Assembly (NCBI GenBank): GCA_003344405.1
Contig: NOWV01000027.1
Location: 1 to 64,000 of the forward strand
Origin: Trichoplax sp. H2
Lineage: Eukaryota; Placozoa; Uniplacotomia; Trichoplacea
Length of the DNA stretch: 64,000 nt
Reading direction: 5' to 3'
In this document: one piece after another, positions 1 to 12,175 of the stretch
Layout of the letters: each line of letters opens with the position of its first letter
Position numbering within the stretch: position 1 is the stretch's first letter
Position numbers and translations under genes: made by a program
The notes under the pieces: model-generated
What the model was told of the DNA's origin: nothing
What the model saw: the letters and a program-made list of their open reading frames with translations, nothing else
The model's database searches: none

Positions 1-1892
1 TATTACGAAGTAGTGTATACATTGACATTACAAATCCAGGTGTACAAAATCCACATTGAGATCCATGAGCTTTAGCGATACGTTCCTAGTAATGTAGTAT
101 TATATCGATTTGTTCTTATTAACTTAATATCTTACGATTATCGTACTTCTATTATATAAAACTGGCATAAATTAAATATAATTAAAATATAGTATAGTAT
201 GAAATAACTAACACAAACTGTTGTTGTATATAATTTGCTTATTGACGATAAGATAATGTATAGTTAAGAGTTAGAAATTAATAAAACCTGAACAGGATGA
301 ATTTTATTTTCTGTACTTCCAATTCCCTCTACAGTAGTTACTGCAGCATGATCCAAAGTACACAATGGTATAAGACATGAATTAACAGAATAATGGCTTT
401 CTTTTCGTTAAGGTAGTTATATGGATATCGATAAAGATATATTGTAACATAACGTTTTTAATTACAGTTTCTAATATCTCGATTGTTACATTTGTAACGA
501 TACAGTAAGTTCTAAATTTGAATATTTAGAGATGGATTGTGTTAGATTAGTACTGTAGTAATAGACATAATTGGTTATGACAATAGATAAAAAGGATACA
601 TTACTTTTTGTTCGAATTTATCATACTTAGAGACCATAACAGTACACGCGCCACATCCTCCTTCACCGCAAACTAATTTAGTCCCAGTCAGTCGTACTAC
701 GTATTTAATGTATTTGGAGTTATGGAAATAGCGTAGCAAAGGGAAAATATTGCTATAATAGTGTCGAAGGATATTTTAATAGAAAAGTGCTAGCCAATTA
801 TGGCAATGGTATGTGAAGTAAAACCTGAAATTCGTGGAATAGAAGACAGACTCAAAAATAAAAGAACTAGAAGTGTACCCACGACCTGCTATGGCATACA
901 TCAAAAAGATAAAATCCCTTTAATCTACATTTAATATATTGAACTCATTATTGCAAGTAATTATAATTTAGTCAAATATATATTAATAGATTCTCGTATT
1001 TTAAAGAGTAAGATTTAAATTTAGTGTTCTTGTTGGCTCTTTATTATTATTGCTAGTCAAATTGAAAGGTAGATACAATGATTACGTAGAAAGTATAATA
1101 AGGTCCATTCCGGCTGCGGGCAGATAGCATACTGTAAGGAAGAGTCATTATTATTAAATTAGTTTTTTATAATCTTGCAAATGTATCATTATATGAGTAA
1201 GATGGATGCTATTGTTTTGATGTGAATCAGTATGATATGCGTATTTGTAATATGCTATCATCGTTGTTAAAAAGCATAGAAATAGGATACAATCAATTAC
1301 TACTTACATTTATGCTATTTAGTGTCGATTAATGTTTTGGCATCTCAATATTTAAGCATACAATAACTTGATAATACTACAGAGCCGAACCGCTAAAACT
1401 ATTCTAAATCAATACAGCAAATTAAAACATATGCCATGTCTACTTTACTAAAAGATGGTAACTTTCGATGGCTTCTAAAGCAAAATTATACGAAAATTTT
1501 TTAGCTGGATTACCGAAGGATAGGTATTAAGCAAACTAAGACGCACGCTTATTAGTAGTTTAACTTAAACTAGATTTCTATAAGCCATCATCTTATATGT
1601 AAGAGTATGAAAGATCATAGTTATTGAAAGTAAGATTTAAGGAAATCATCTTTTACTCAATGGATGAAATGTTTCTTTGTAAAAAAATGATATACAGTGT
1701 ATAATAGCAGTAATGTGATTAAGATCGTAATCACTGTACAATTGGCAACATGGAATGAATTATAAATTTTTAATTAAAGTTATTACAATAACATTCTGGT
1801 AACATTATTTTATACTCTCGAATAATAAAACAAACCTTGATGCCATTAACATAGAATAGAATGGTATCGCTGGTACGTGTAGCTTCAGCCAT
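1..1892 (-). CDS. XDH: Xanthine dehydrogenase, N-terminal part (copy 1, runs off the left edge)
   Basis: Molybdo-flavoenzyme oxidising hypoxanthine and xanthine to urate. Only the first five exons lie in the window, all on the minus strand: exon 1 near 1834-1892 ([19 protein letters not shown], followed by a GT donor), exon 2 near 1090-1135 (PEWTLLYFL), exon 3 near 600-710 ([17 protein letters not shown]), exon 4 near 290-405 ([20 protein letters not shown]) and exon 5 from about 85 to the left edge ([20 protein letters not shown]). Cysteines of the first 2Fe-2S cluster (CGEGGCGAC plus NSC in exon 4) and the CGFC pair of the second cluster are present. Exon borders coincide with those of the complete copy at 17244-30792, so the two are paralogues. 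The ATG at 1892 opens a frame that agrees with copy 2. The FAD and molybdenum domains are outside the window, so whether this copy is intact cannot be told. An aldehyde oxidase is possible but cannot be separated from XDH on this part. Confidence 0.88.
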
Positions 1893-2063
1893 ATTTAAAC
1901 AGGATGCTAATGGCAATCTAAAGACGTTTGATACGATAAAAGTTGATGATGTAATTGATATTTATATGATATCGTTATACTTTATGATCAAGTAATGCAA
2001 TTTAAGGAACATTACGATATTGCAAAAGAGCTACATGCTACCAGTTAAAAGGCAAAATTTAAG

Positions 2064-2400
2064 AAATTGTCACTGAAGAAACTATTTAACATCGTTATTA
2101 AAGTGTATGTATGTCTCGTATGTTTTAATTCGTGGTTATTTCATGTTACTACTGTCAGTATAATCAATGCATATGAAGACTATTGTACTCTGGCCGGCAC
2201 CTTATTGTTACTTTTTGTTTTATTTTCAACACAAATTGTCACTGAAGGACTATTTAATATCGTTAAAGTGTATGTATGTGTCATATACTTTAATTCATGG
2301 TTATTTCAGTATTCCCGTGCTGTCACTACTGTAGCTATGATCAATGAATATTAAGGCTATTATACTCTGAGCGGAACCTCATTGTCACATTTTTATTTAT
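2064..2400. repeat. Two-copy tandem duplication, about 169 bp unit
   Basis: Copy 1 begins near 2064 and copy 2 near 2233, both with AATTGTCACTGAAG. They share in order the words CTATTTAA, AAAGTGTATGTATGT, TTTAATTC.TGGTTATTTCA, ATCAATG.ATAT and ACTCTG.(G/C)CGG. The copies differ by many substitutions and small indels, so the duplication is old. An open frame of 95 codons spans both copies and repeats a hydrophobic segment (VKVYVC... CFNSWLF / IYFNSWLF), but I see no sign that it is a gene. Confidence 0.75.
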
Positions 2401-4378
2401 TTTTTATTACTCCCGCTAAGGCTATGAATAAATCGTACGGTGTTGCAAGGGCTGAGTTTGCAGAAAATCCAATATAAATACTTTGCATAATTCACTATGA
2501 CTGCTATCGCCAAATTTTCTATTACGAGCATTTTGACTATGTTTTTCGATAAACTATCCGTAGCTTTTAAGTAAATCTATGCTGTAAAATAAACATTCTT
2601 AATACAGTAATTATCAATAGTATGTAATCTAATCCAATTAAGTCATTGATGCCTTGGTATTATCATGTGAAGGATATACAGTATAGCATATACGAACGTA
2701 TACTGATAGTATTTATAAACTGTGCTAGAAGTAGTGAATTTAATAAATCGAATTAGACCTAATTGTACAATATAGTACAAATTATGAACGACTGAGGAAT
2801 ACGAGAGAGCCTTAGCAGTCAACGAAGTATCTTAATGCAACAGAGTCCTACAAATCAAGGTAATATCATAACAGAGACTAAAAATAAAATCTCTTCCAGT
2901 TGACACTGTAGCAGAGATCTGCAACGACGAAATTTCACTGCCCTTGCCCTAGCCCGAGCCCGAAACGCGAATCTCTGCACTGGACGTACATACAGTAGAG
3001 TTCTTGGCCATACAGTAGTAGCAGCCGTTGTGCAGGTGTGTATATTTGTACTATGTACAGTATATATATATATATATACATGTCAATCCAGCACAGCAGA
3101 TAAATACAGTACTCATGGTAAGTAAAATTCAAGATAAATAAAACAGCTATCACCAGTAAACTATACAGAATCAAAGTACAGGTAATGTATACCATGGACT
3201 ACAGTAGTAGAAAAATACCACGTGTACTGTGTATTATCCAAAACATGGACAGAGCCCATAAGACGATTTAAATTCAGTGATTTATATTGTATAATTATAT
3301 ATAGAATAGTCGTTGAAGTGATACAAAGTATAGAGGAGAAAATTGAAAATTGCATCTTCGATCGTTAACTTGATTTAAAATACAGTATATTGTAGCAGTA
3401 GAAGGCATAAGGCTGGTTGCATTTTACATCCGAAGCTTCACCATGACTGCTAATGATTCTCACGATTCATGAATGCCATATTGTGCTAAATAAAATCTGC
3501 TTATGCAACTGCCACCATAAGCTAAGCAGCCAGTGTACAGTACAACACAGTAGTTAAAACGTAGGAGAATTGTTTACTATATTGTACTATACACTGTACC
3601 TAATTGTAGAGTAAAAAGTCGTCCATTGTTGGACTAAAACGGTAAGTAACCTAGATCTACATGATCATACTAGGTCGGTAGCAGTAGCTAGATTTTGATC
3701 AGGATACAGATATTCACTAACATGGATTGACAAAATCTTGTATACAGTATACATTACGATATTGTATAATGTGCACTGTATATACACAGGTATGTGCTGC
3801 AATTGCAATAGATTTAAAAGAAATTTAGTCATCAATAAAAATAGGACTGTCGTTCTTCAAGACTACAGTATACTAGCCAACAGCAATCGATCATCATTAC
3901 GTTGTATGGCAAGTTTTATTGAAGCATTACGAAGCCAATATAACAAGATTAAGATGCGTATGAGCTAATTAAGTTATTTCCTATTTCCATATACATTGAT
4001 AAAAAACCTATAATAAATTTTGCATCGATCACTGAATAATAACACAACTGACACACTACTACAGTTGTATACAGCATATTATATAATAAATATACAAACC
4101 CGGAGTGAAGAGGAGGCCTACCGTACACTGTAGGAATGTCAGTAAGCGATAACTTGATAGATTAATTCAATCATATAATCTGAAAATTGCGATTTTAACA
4201 ACTTATTTTAAGCATTATTTTAAATAATATATACGGTACAACATACGGTTAGAAGTTGTTTGATAGCAGTTAGGATTATTCCGCTTGGCCTTATTTTTGC
4301 AGTGATGTGGACGCTTGGTAAGCAGTGTACAACAGGTCAGGTAGACCAATAGGTGAGGAAGGAACGGAATGGGTTGGG

Positions 4379-4537
4379 TCATGAATGTCTACTGTAGGCT
4401 GGATATGGCCGCACAGCTGCACCGGTGGATGACGGGATTGATGGATCATAGTGACAATGGACTGCTTGAGCGAACTGCACCTGAGCGCGGGTATTATACT
4501 GTGGCAATGTCATGGATGGCATGATCTGCTCAATCAT
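4379..4537 (-). CDS. Short GC-rich open frame, possible exon of an unknown gene
   Basis: A 52-codon frame from ATG (4537) to TGA (4379) lies in an island clearly richer in G and C than its surroundings. The translation is rich in Pro, Ser, Gln and Ala (for example MTLPQYNTRAQVQFAQAV and HYDPSIPSSTGAA), unlike the Ile/Lys/Asn/Tyr-rich noise frames nearby. The sequence just upstream on the minus strand reads GTCTTTAG before TTATG, a possible splice acceptor, so this could be a last exon. No family is recognised. It could also be a non-coding GC island. Confidence 0.3.
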   Translation of the reverse strand: MIEQIMPSMTLPQYNTRAQVQFAQAVHCHYDPSIPSSTGAAVRPYPAYSRHS

Positions 4538-7440
4538 AACTAAAGACTATTTAACGCTATGCATTGATAGTTTGATACTATAGTATCCCATTGAATACAT
4601 TTATTGTATACGCGTATATAATCGTGCTAATTTATTTATTTACTATAATGAAAATGACTGACATTGGCAGATTGTGGGCTTTGCTTGTAAAAGGAATAAT
4701 TAAAATAGGATTAATTCGCTATTTACTTATATCAATTTCCTATACAAAGGTTATCATTAGGCGTATAGAGTACCTAAATGTACATATAATACACTACAAA
4801 ATTCTATGAAATCTCAATTTCTTAAATGATAATCGTGTATCGAAGTTATGATTCTTAAATTTTTAACCAAAAATATTGACAAGATTCGCTGATATTGTTT
4901 GTTTATAAATAACTTCAGTAAGAAGATTGGACTTTACAATACATAAATAGATTTATTGCGAATGATTATTTATCTATATCGTGCATTGCGATAGTACAGC
5001 GCAGCTTGGTGTACAGGTCCGACTAGTCATTACTAAATAAACATTCTCGTAAACAAATAAGCGTGGATAACCGTGTAAATCTTGAGTACGTTTAAGTTGA
5101 GACATTGCTTCTTTCTAATCCACGTAAAAAATTCGCTATACTCGTATTATCACTTCATTCGTCATCGGTATTTTTTATGCTTTCCAATACTACAGCGTTT
5201 TATTTTTAACTCGTAAACTAGTAAACGATACTCTATCATACTTCGAACTGTAACCTCTTGATAACTTTTAGCTTTTGGCATAAAATCATGATAAATACAG
5301 GTATTTTATGAGCACTCTTGCACAGAAGGATATCGGAGAAAAATCATTTAACATAGCAGGAATATACTCATATACAGTTTATACTTTCTACTATGTTCAT
5401 TATGACTGCCACGAAGTGAATTTTCTTACAAAATGATTATCTTATTTACGTCAAATAACATACCGTTATCTATGACATTATACATCCTTCTGGTAGATAA
5501 GTGTATAATTTTTTAAATACTATCTATAAACTGAGTACTAGTGTTTATGTAGATTTAGTATAAATTAAATGATATTTCAATACAACTTGAGTTCAGTTTT
5601 GCCTAACAGAGACTGGTGGAGTTACTATTTTCTCCTGATGATAGGAGATCGCCAGTATTTATAGTCGTATTGTAGGCAGATATCAAGGAGGACAAACCTG
5701 ATAGTAGACTCGTCGTGTTAGTTTTTGTAGTAGTTAAATTTTCTCACGTTACAAATTTAGATTTGTAACAGTAACAGTAATAAATCTACCATTAAAGAAA
5801 GAAAGAAGTAATAGTCACATGCTGCGTGTAAAGGACGCAATTTTCATATTTTCAAATACTGTAGTTGTTGTGTTCAGGATGGATGGCTTCTTTCCGTCAT
5901 CTAATTAATTTAATCTTGCAGTGACTTGCGTAGACATGGTATCAAATTTAGAATAAGAAATAAAGCTCACTACGAAGTCTACTGTTCAATTTTTATGCAA
6001 ATATTAAATACGAATAACTCTTACGCTTGCGAAAAATTGAATAGAATTTATGGACAATAAAGGCATTGGATAATTAAAAATAAATAACAAATTAGCAACT
6101 AGTCGGTCTAAACCTTCTACCTTTTCTCTAAGTTAATGATATTTAATTATTAAATATCTAACTACATTACATCAAAATTACATCATAGCTGTTATAGCCT
6201 ATTATAGCTACAATAGTCTATAGACTCTATAAAATATATCACACTTCACTATTTCTACAGTATATATGTATATATCACAATTATTACAAACAGTCGCAAT
6301 GATTAGTATTGTAACATTGCTTCTCTTCATAAAAACATGTAGTATCTTAATTGAATACGTAGAACGATGCAGAATAATATTGTTAAGAAAATTTTGTACT
6401 GTACGAGTAATTCGAGTGTATCTCACACAATAATATGATGTAATAATTAGTGATTGCAGTATATCTTTTCAGTATTTCTACTATACTCATCATGATAAAA
6501 ATTGTTAGTGCCAAAGTCAGATTTACTTTCTCGATAGTTAAAGTAGTTTAACCTAAAATCTTGAAAGGTAAGAAAGCTTGTCTCCACATAGTTCATATTT
6601 TGCAACACGAATTAAAATCGATTTTGTGCTGTATTGCAATAATTTTTCATAATTTAGTCGATCTATCTTCACAATAACACTAACTATTCCCATAGTTGAT
6701 AAAATATTTAGCCGTACAACGTGCAATTTGTGTTTCATTAAATCATAGTAATCGAGATAACGAGAAGAGTTTCGAAGGTACGAGCAATAAAGATATCATT
6801 AAAGTTTATTATTAAATTAACAATTAGTCAATCTGTCCTTCCCATATGCTGATGACTCTAGATTTAAAAGTATATACCAACTATAACGATATAAATACGG
6901 TGTAATTATAGCTTCCTAATCCATTAATGATATTTTTTACAATTAATGATAATAAAACAGCTTGCATTCAATAGCTAGTGTAAGAAACTGTGATTTCTAT
7001 TTTCGTGAACATTCGGTAATTTCTTGATTGAATTTTATTAAATATCAGATATTTGCTACTTGTTAATCGTATTTGGATGAATTATTAAATGTTATATACT
7101 AGCGTATTATCAGTATAGATTTGAAATCAGTAATTGTGACATAAATAACGATTGGATCATTTTAGATTTTAGTAAACATGGTTATGCACGGTCACATATA
7201 TTGTTACGAAATAAATTTAACAATACGTAATATCTCTTGGAAATTGAAACGATATCATATAAATTAGTATAATTATAATCATCAAAGACAGTAAAGTAAG
7301 ATTACGACCTATTAACACGAACTACTGCAGAGAAACCTTATTTTGCATTCCATGGTTATAGTTAATCATTTTCAATTTTTTTTGTAAAAAGACAGTCTTA
7401 TATACCTAATTTATAATACGAACTTATTCGTAGAGTGTCA

Positions 7441-9774
7441 TCATTGTGCCATCAGTTCACATATCTTTTGTTCAAGATCGAATAAGTAGCGATCAGTAAT
7501 TCCCATTTTTCTCATAGCTTCAGCCAAACGTAATAAATACTCTGAATTTTGTCCACTTGGTCCACAACTTGATACAATATGTCTCGCTTCCTCTTGTAAT
7601 GTTGCTGGTCCAAGAAATTCTTCATTATCTTCCGTGGCGATATAGATTAATACACTTGGTAAATTTGTAGTATTATCCGCAGAATAAAACTTTACGCAGT
7701 CTGTAGTATAACCGCATTTCTCTCGAAAATTTAAATAGCCAATGACTTTAGGGATATCATCTGATCCTACTTGATATGCTACACCCCATGTTATTTCCTA
7801 AATGGTGAGGTAACCAAGGAAATACAGATCAATATTGATCCAGAAATACATCTTAAAGTTTTTGTTGGTTATCTTTGGCATCGGATGCCATTACTGGACG
7901 ATTATGCACGTTGTTATACAGTACTATATGTAAAACAAGTTAGTTCGACGCGACATGATCGAATTTGAAATAACAAATAATAAACATCCACGTGAAAGTA
8001 AGCCTTAATGCACTTTATTACAATTGTACGTATTACATTGATCTGATGTGCCAAAGTAAGTAGAAGATTAAGCAAACGCTTAGGCAAATGCTCATCTGTG
8101 ATAGTAATAATAGCAATACAGGTACGAGAACTAATCTATAAATTATCTAAATAAAGTGATTGCCTGTTTTTACTTATACAGTATACTGACATATTGTATA
8201 CAAGATTCAATTGGACAGTACTTCTAGAAGGAAGGCAGCAAATACCATATTGCAATTGTTGAAGTATATCTATACTTACTTTCATATCCCTAATCAGAGT
8301 TGCAACACGGCCAGGCTAAACAGAAAAGATAGCAGAAAATTAGTTTTACAAAAGATCTTTTGATCTATGTTTCAATACAATAAACTTGTTATTGATACCC
8401 ACTGCTATGTACATTACTATACGCTCGTACTATACATCTCTAGCCAGAACACTAAATAAATTAACTACCTACGGGTGTAGATTTTAATTGTAGAGTACAG
8501 TACAACCCTCATCGATAAAATTTTAATCTTTAAAATCGTTCAGTTTTATTTCAGTAACTTTCAATAAACTTAAAATAGTTGTACTAGTTTAATGCGTTTA
8601 ATTTTTTTTTTTTAATTAAATTTCAGCACTGAAATCTACAGTATATGTATTTCGTGGAGTTTCGCTAATGTTAATCGGTGCATTTTTTTATCGAAAGACC
8701 TATCAATTCGATTAAACGTTAAATGGAATTGATCTACGTAAACTACTGTAGGTTTCACCTACTTTTGCAATGACATGTAGCTCACATATTTTGATGATGA
8801 GCTTATCTTCTGATCTGTATGGCATGCAGAAAACCTCTTAGTGAACTTGATATACAAGTATGAATTTCTGTACATAGTAATGCTATGAAAATACCATTAA
8901 TAGCACCTATGAATCTGTTAATTTAGCTCGTTATTCCTATTAAATTAAAACTCATGTCAAATATTAGTAAATAATAATTACAATAATAAGTTTAACGACA
9001 CATTTTCGTCAAAATTTTAACGAACAAAGCACTGTACAGCGTAGTTAATATTCGTGGCAACGTCAATGACTATGTGCTCATGGCACTGTGCCCATATAAT
9101 GAGGTGAACCTTGCTTAGATTGTACTAATTGTCAGGCAGGGCTGCTAAGGAAAAATGTGATTCATTGTCATGAGCTGCCAGGGACTCCAAAACAAAGAAA
9201 GCATTGTAAGGACGTCTTGAAAATAAAAAGATAATGCTGAAGGTCCTTAGTATTATGCCGTGCTGGAATAAAACAGCCAGGGCGAGGAGGATTTGAATCT
9301 TTAGAATATGCTACTACTGTATACCATCTAGTGTTCAACTGTTCATGCCACTACAGTTTTACGTTATACGCGTATATTAGTACGACATAAAGTTAGTTTT
9401 GACCAAAATCTCGTTGCATAATCGATTGAAATTTTATATATGTCATATATACTCGTTTGTGTGTCGGACGAATGAAGATTGTGATGATTTCAAGCTGACT
9501 AGTTTAATTCTTTTAGGAATATTTTACAAATTGCGGCCATTAAATAAATAATTTACTCCATTAGATTACAAATTGATAAAGCACTTACTTGGCTTGGAAT
9601 ACCCCTATGATCTGTGCTTCCCTGCCAAAATCTCCTAGCGTATCCTTTAATATAGCCCACCATTCTCGACTTGTACGGAAAATTGACTTTCCAGGTCAGA
9701 GAACCATACCCAAAAATCCATAGAGAACCATCTTCTGTCGTACATGAACTTAAATCTATTACCTGGTTGTTCAT
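7441..9774 (-). CDS. CHAC2: Gamma-glutamylcyclotransferase, ChaC2 type
   Basis: Cytosolic enzyme that splits glutathione into 5-oxoproline and Cys-Gly. Three exons on the minus strand join in frame: 9589-9774, about 8281-8316 and 7441-7797, giving 192 residues (human ChaC2 is of similar size). Exon 1 carries the substrate-binding motif in [16 protein letters not shown] and [12 protein letters not shown]; the tiny exon 2 encodes [12 protein letters not shown]; exon 3 encodes [10 protein letters not shown], then [10 protein letters not shown] with the family's catalytic Glu, then FLGPA and [14 protein letters not shown]. The wording STDHRG and NFREKCGY is closer to ChaC2 than to stress-induced ChaC1. 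There are about 15 extra residues before WIFGYGSL compared with human ChaC2. Donor CAA|GTAAGT after exon 1 and acceptors before exons 2 and 3 fit consensus. It lies between the two XDH genes on the same strand. Confidence 0.93.
9289..9299 (-). promoter_or_regulatory. tRNA-like B-box within a ChaC2 intron (possible SINE remnant)
   Basis: GATTCAAATCC on the minus strand fits the RNA polymerase III B-box consensus (GGTTCGAATCC) at all but two positions. The flanks do not fold into a T arm, and an A-box upstream is weak. It may be what is left of a tRNA-derived SINE, or chance. Confidence 0.2.
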
Positions 9775-10111
9775 GGCTGTTTACTATCGTTTATGTTTAT
9801 GAGATGGAATAATATCGATCTTCTACTGTACTGTACACTGTATAGTATCTTGAGATGTCAATAAAAATTGAACAATCAATAGTTATTATTATCAACAGTA
9901 CAGCATGTATATCCAGAGCAATGGACGATTTATCAACACTTTTAGCAGACTCTGGCACTCTACTACGCGTATTTTCAATTAAATCCAATTCCACGTACTG
10001 TATGCCCTAATGGGTACAGCATCAAATTAAATGAACTGTGAAAGGTTGGAAGTCAACGCATTTACTGTACTGTACAGTACGGTATCCAGTTACGTTACTG
10101 CACTGTACAGT

Positions 10112-11225
10112 TTACAGTACTGTACAGTAAATGGTAAAATACTGTACAGTTTCCAGCGTGTACAGTACAGTACAGTACTGTAAATGGTAAAATGGTAAAA
10201 TGGTAAAATGGTAAAATGGTATAATGGAAAGTAAAAACCATCGAGGTTTTTTTGTTACCTCTATGGTATAAACAGCAACAAGAAATCTCCATACTCTTGA
10301 GGTCAGGAATTTATACAGTACCACGCACATTCAGTAGGCCATTCAGAATTCTATCCTGAATATCAGTTAAAATCTGAACGGTTTACAAATGCACAGTACT
10401 TTCTTTTGCGGGCATTCTTGTGCCGGATTTTGTACAGTAAAGTACTGTACAGTACTGTACTGTACTGTATGTGGGGTTTTGTCGTAGACGGATTTCTTTT
10501 AGTGTCCATTCAGTGTACAAACTACAGTACAGTGTGATAAGATTCAATTAATTAGCGATGCACAGAGCACAGAGATGGTAGCGGTAGAAGAAAGGAGCTT
10601 TATTAGTGAGACAGATAGATTCAGCTAACATAGAGAGACAACACGAAGCTATAACCTCTTCTATAGACTGACATACTGCAAATTTTATGCCCTAAGTGAC
10701 TGGGCTGCCCTAGTCAAATAGAATAAGTTATAGTTGTAATTTACCCGGGTGCAATCCATAGTAGAAACAAAATCTCATTTCGTAACAGTACTGTTAGATG
10801 CACCTGATCTACAGTCAGGTCTGTCTACAGTACTGAGCATTACATTGAATAGGCTGAACTCAGTGTGTACTCTTCAAAAATTGTGTAAAATAGATGTCGT
10901 ACAGAGTTCATAAGATACTATATGATACAGTGCAAGCATCGCTGTCAACTTACGACACCTGTTTTTCATATTCAAAAGCTGCATAACCCAGCTCAGTGAT
11001 GTACAGTACAATGTACTGTATATTGTACAGTACATACTGTAAAAACCGTCAAAGTAGTCGCGTCAGACTGACGTCAGCAGCGGGCCAACAACGTCCATAA
11101 CAATTAGGTTCGTTTTCGTTTTCTCTGTCTTTTGGGATTTTCTTTAATGACTAACAAAATTCTACAGTGAGATGACTGATATAGTCAAACATTTCTTAAT
11201 AAGTTAATTAATGAAAATATGACGA
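10112..11225. mobile_element. About 1.1-kb segment present in one copy only (insertion or deletion allele)
   Basis: Between CTGCACTGTACAGT and CTGTAAATATGTGATCG the left copy of the duplicated locus holds about 1.1 kb that the right copy replaces with about 15 bases. The extra segment starts and ends in TACWG repeat words and contains five units of AAAATGGT (near 10180-10225), further TACWG tracts (10436-10472, 11003-11043) and otherwise unique sequence without a convincing ORF. No terminal inverted repeats or target duplication are obvious, so calling it a mobile element is a guess; a deletion in the other allele is equally possible. Confidence 0.35.
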
Positions 11226-11558
11226 TGCTGTAAATATGTGATCGAAGTAATATCTTCTATGACTTGTACAGTATAATGCCACTATCTTATTATACAGTAC
11301 ATTGTATTACAGTAGTATAAAGTGTAAACTACTGTAGTGGAACCTTCGCATGCTTTGCTGCTGTACTGTGCTCGTAAAGAGTTTGTGTACATTTTAAAGT
11401 GCCTCACCCGGGCTTGTCGAGCTGATGATTCATCAGCATTAGAAATACTGTACTGTGCTACTAATTTTATACTGTACAGTATACTTATATAACTGTAATA
11501 CATTGATACTCCCTATGTATCTCCACAAATACTACACTATGCAAGCTAAGCGATAGCG

Positions 11559-11578
11559 NNNNNNNNNNNNNNNNNNNN
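11559..11578. other. Assembly gap of 20 N
   Basis: A run of 20 N separates two overlapping, nearly identical sequence ends. Its fixed length suggests a placeholder rather than a measured gap. Confidence 0.99.
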
Positions 11579-12175
11579 GTATAGTATCTTGAGATGTCAA
11601 TAAAAATTGAACAATCAATAGTTATTATTATCAACAGTACAGCATGTATATCCAGAGCAATGGACGATTTATCAACACTTTTAGCAGACTCTGGCACTCT
11701 ACTACGCGTATTTTCAATTAAATCCAATTTCACGTACTGTATGCCCTAATGGGTACAGCATCAAATTAAATGAACTGTGAAAGGTTGGAAGTCAACGCAT
11801 TTACGGTATCCAGTTACGTTACTGCACTGTACAGTACTGTACACTGTACTGTAAATATGTGATCGAAGTAATATCTTCTATGACTTGTACAGTACACTAT
11901 AATGCCACTATCTTATTATACAGTACTGTACAGTACATTGTATTACAGTACTGTACTATAAAGTGTAAACTACTGTAGTGGAACCTTCGCATGCTTTGCT
12001 GCTGTACTGTGCTCGTAAAGAGTTTGTGCACATTTTAAAGTGCCTCATCCGGGCTTGTCGAGCTGATGATTCATCAACATTAGAAATACTGTACTGTGCT
12101 ACTAATTTTATACTGTACAGTATACTTATACAGTAGAACTGTAATACATTGATACTCCCTATGTATCTCCACAAA
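11579..12175 (-). pseudogene. Tail-anchored SNARE-like fragment (Vti1b-like, speculative)
   Basis: Reading the minus strand of B' then A', two open segments follow each other. The first contains SSARQARMRHFKMCTNSLRA. The second starts after a possible acceptor (CCCATTAG) with LDLIENTRSRVPESAKSVDK and ends in the hydrophobic run AVLLIIITIDCSIFI. The spacing of Ser, Arg and Leu (M..(x)..TxSL, then ENTRSR....S...KS before a C-terminal membrane anchor) loosely recalls the last part of Vti1b-type Qb-SNAREs. There is no N-terminal part before PSMA6 begins, and the segment between zipper and anchor is shorter than in Vti1b. If the link is right, this is a decayed 3' fragment. The same pieces recur in A and B. 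The alternative is chance open frames. Confidence 0.22.

Larger units (their letters stand above)
1893..7440. other. AT-rich intergenic region with few landmarks
   Basis: About 5.5 kb between the start of XDH copy 1 and the end of the ChaC2 gene. I see a degenerate two-copy repeat (2064-2400), a short hexamer run of GAGCCC-like units near 2939-2970, a (TA)n run near 3060-3078, and a GC-richer island around 4270-4540 with a short open frame. Other open frames here are short, AT-driven and resemble nothing I know. The promoter of XDH copy 1 should lie just right of 1892, but no clear element is visible. Confidence 0.6.

Noticed and set aside
2067-2354. 95-codon frame with a duplicated hydrophobic segment
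   Set aside because: It comes from an old two-copy DNA repeat in AT-rich sequence; there is no ATG at its start in good context and no family resemblance.
9250-9345. Complete tRNA gene
   Set aside because: Only a B-box-like word is present; the arms around it do not pair and no acceptor stem forms.
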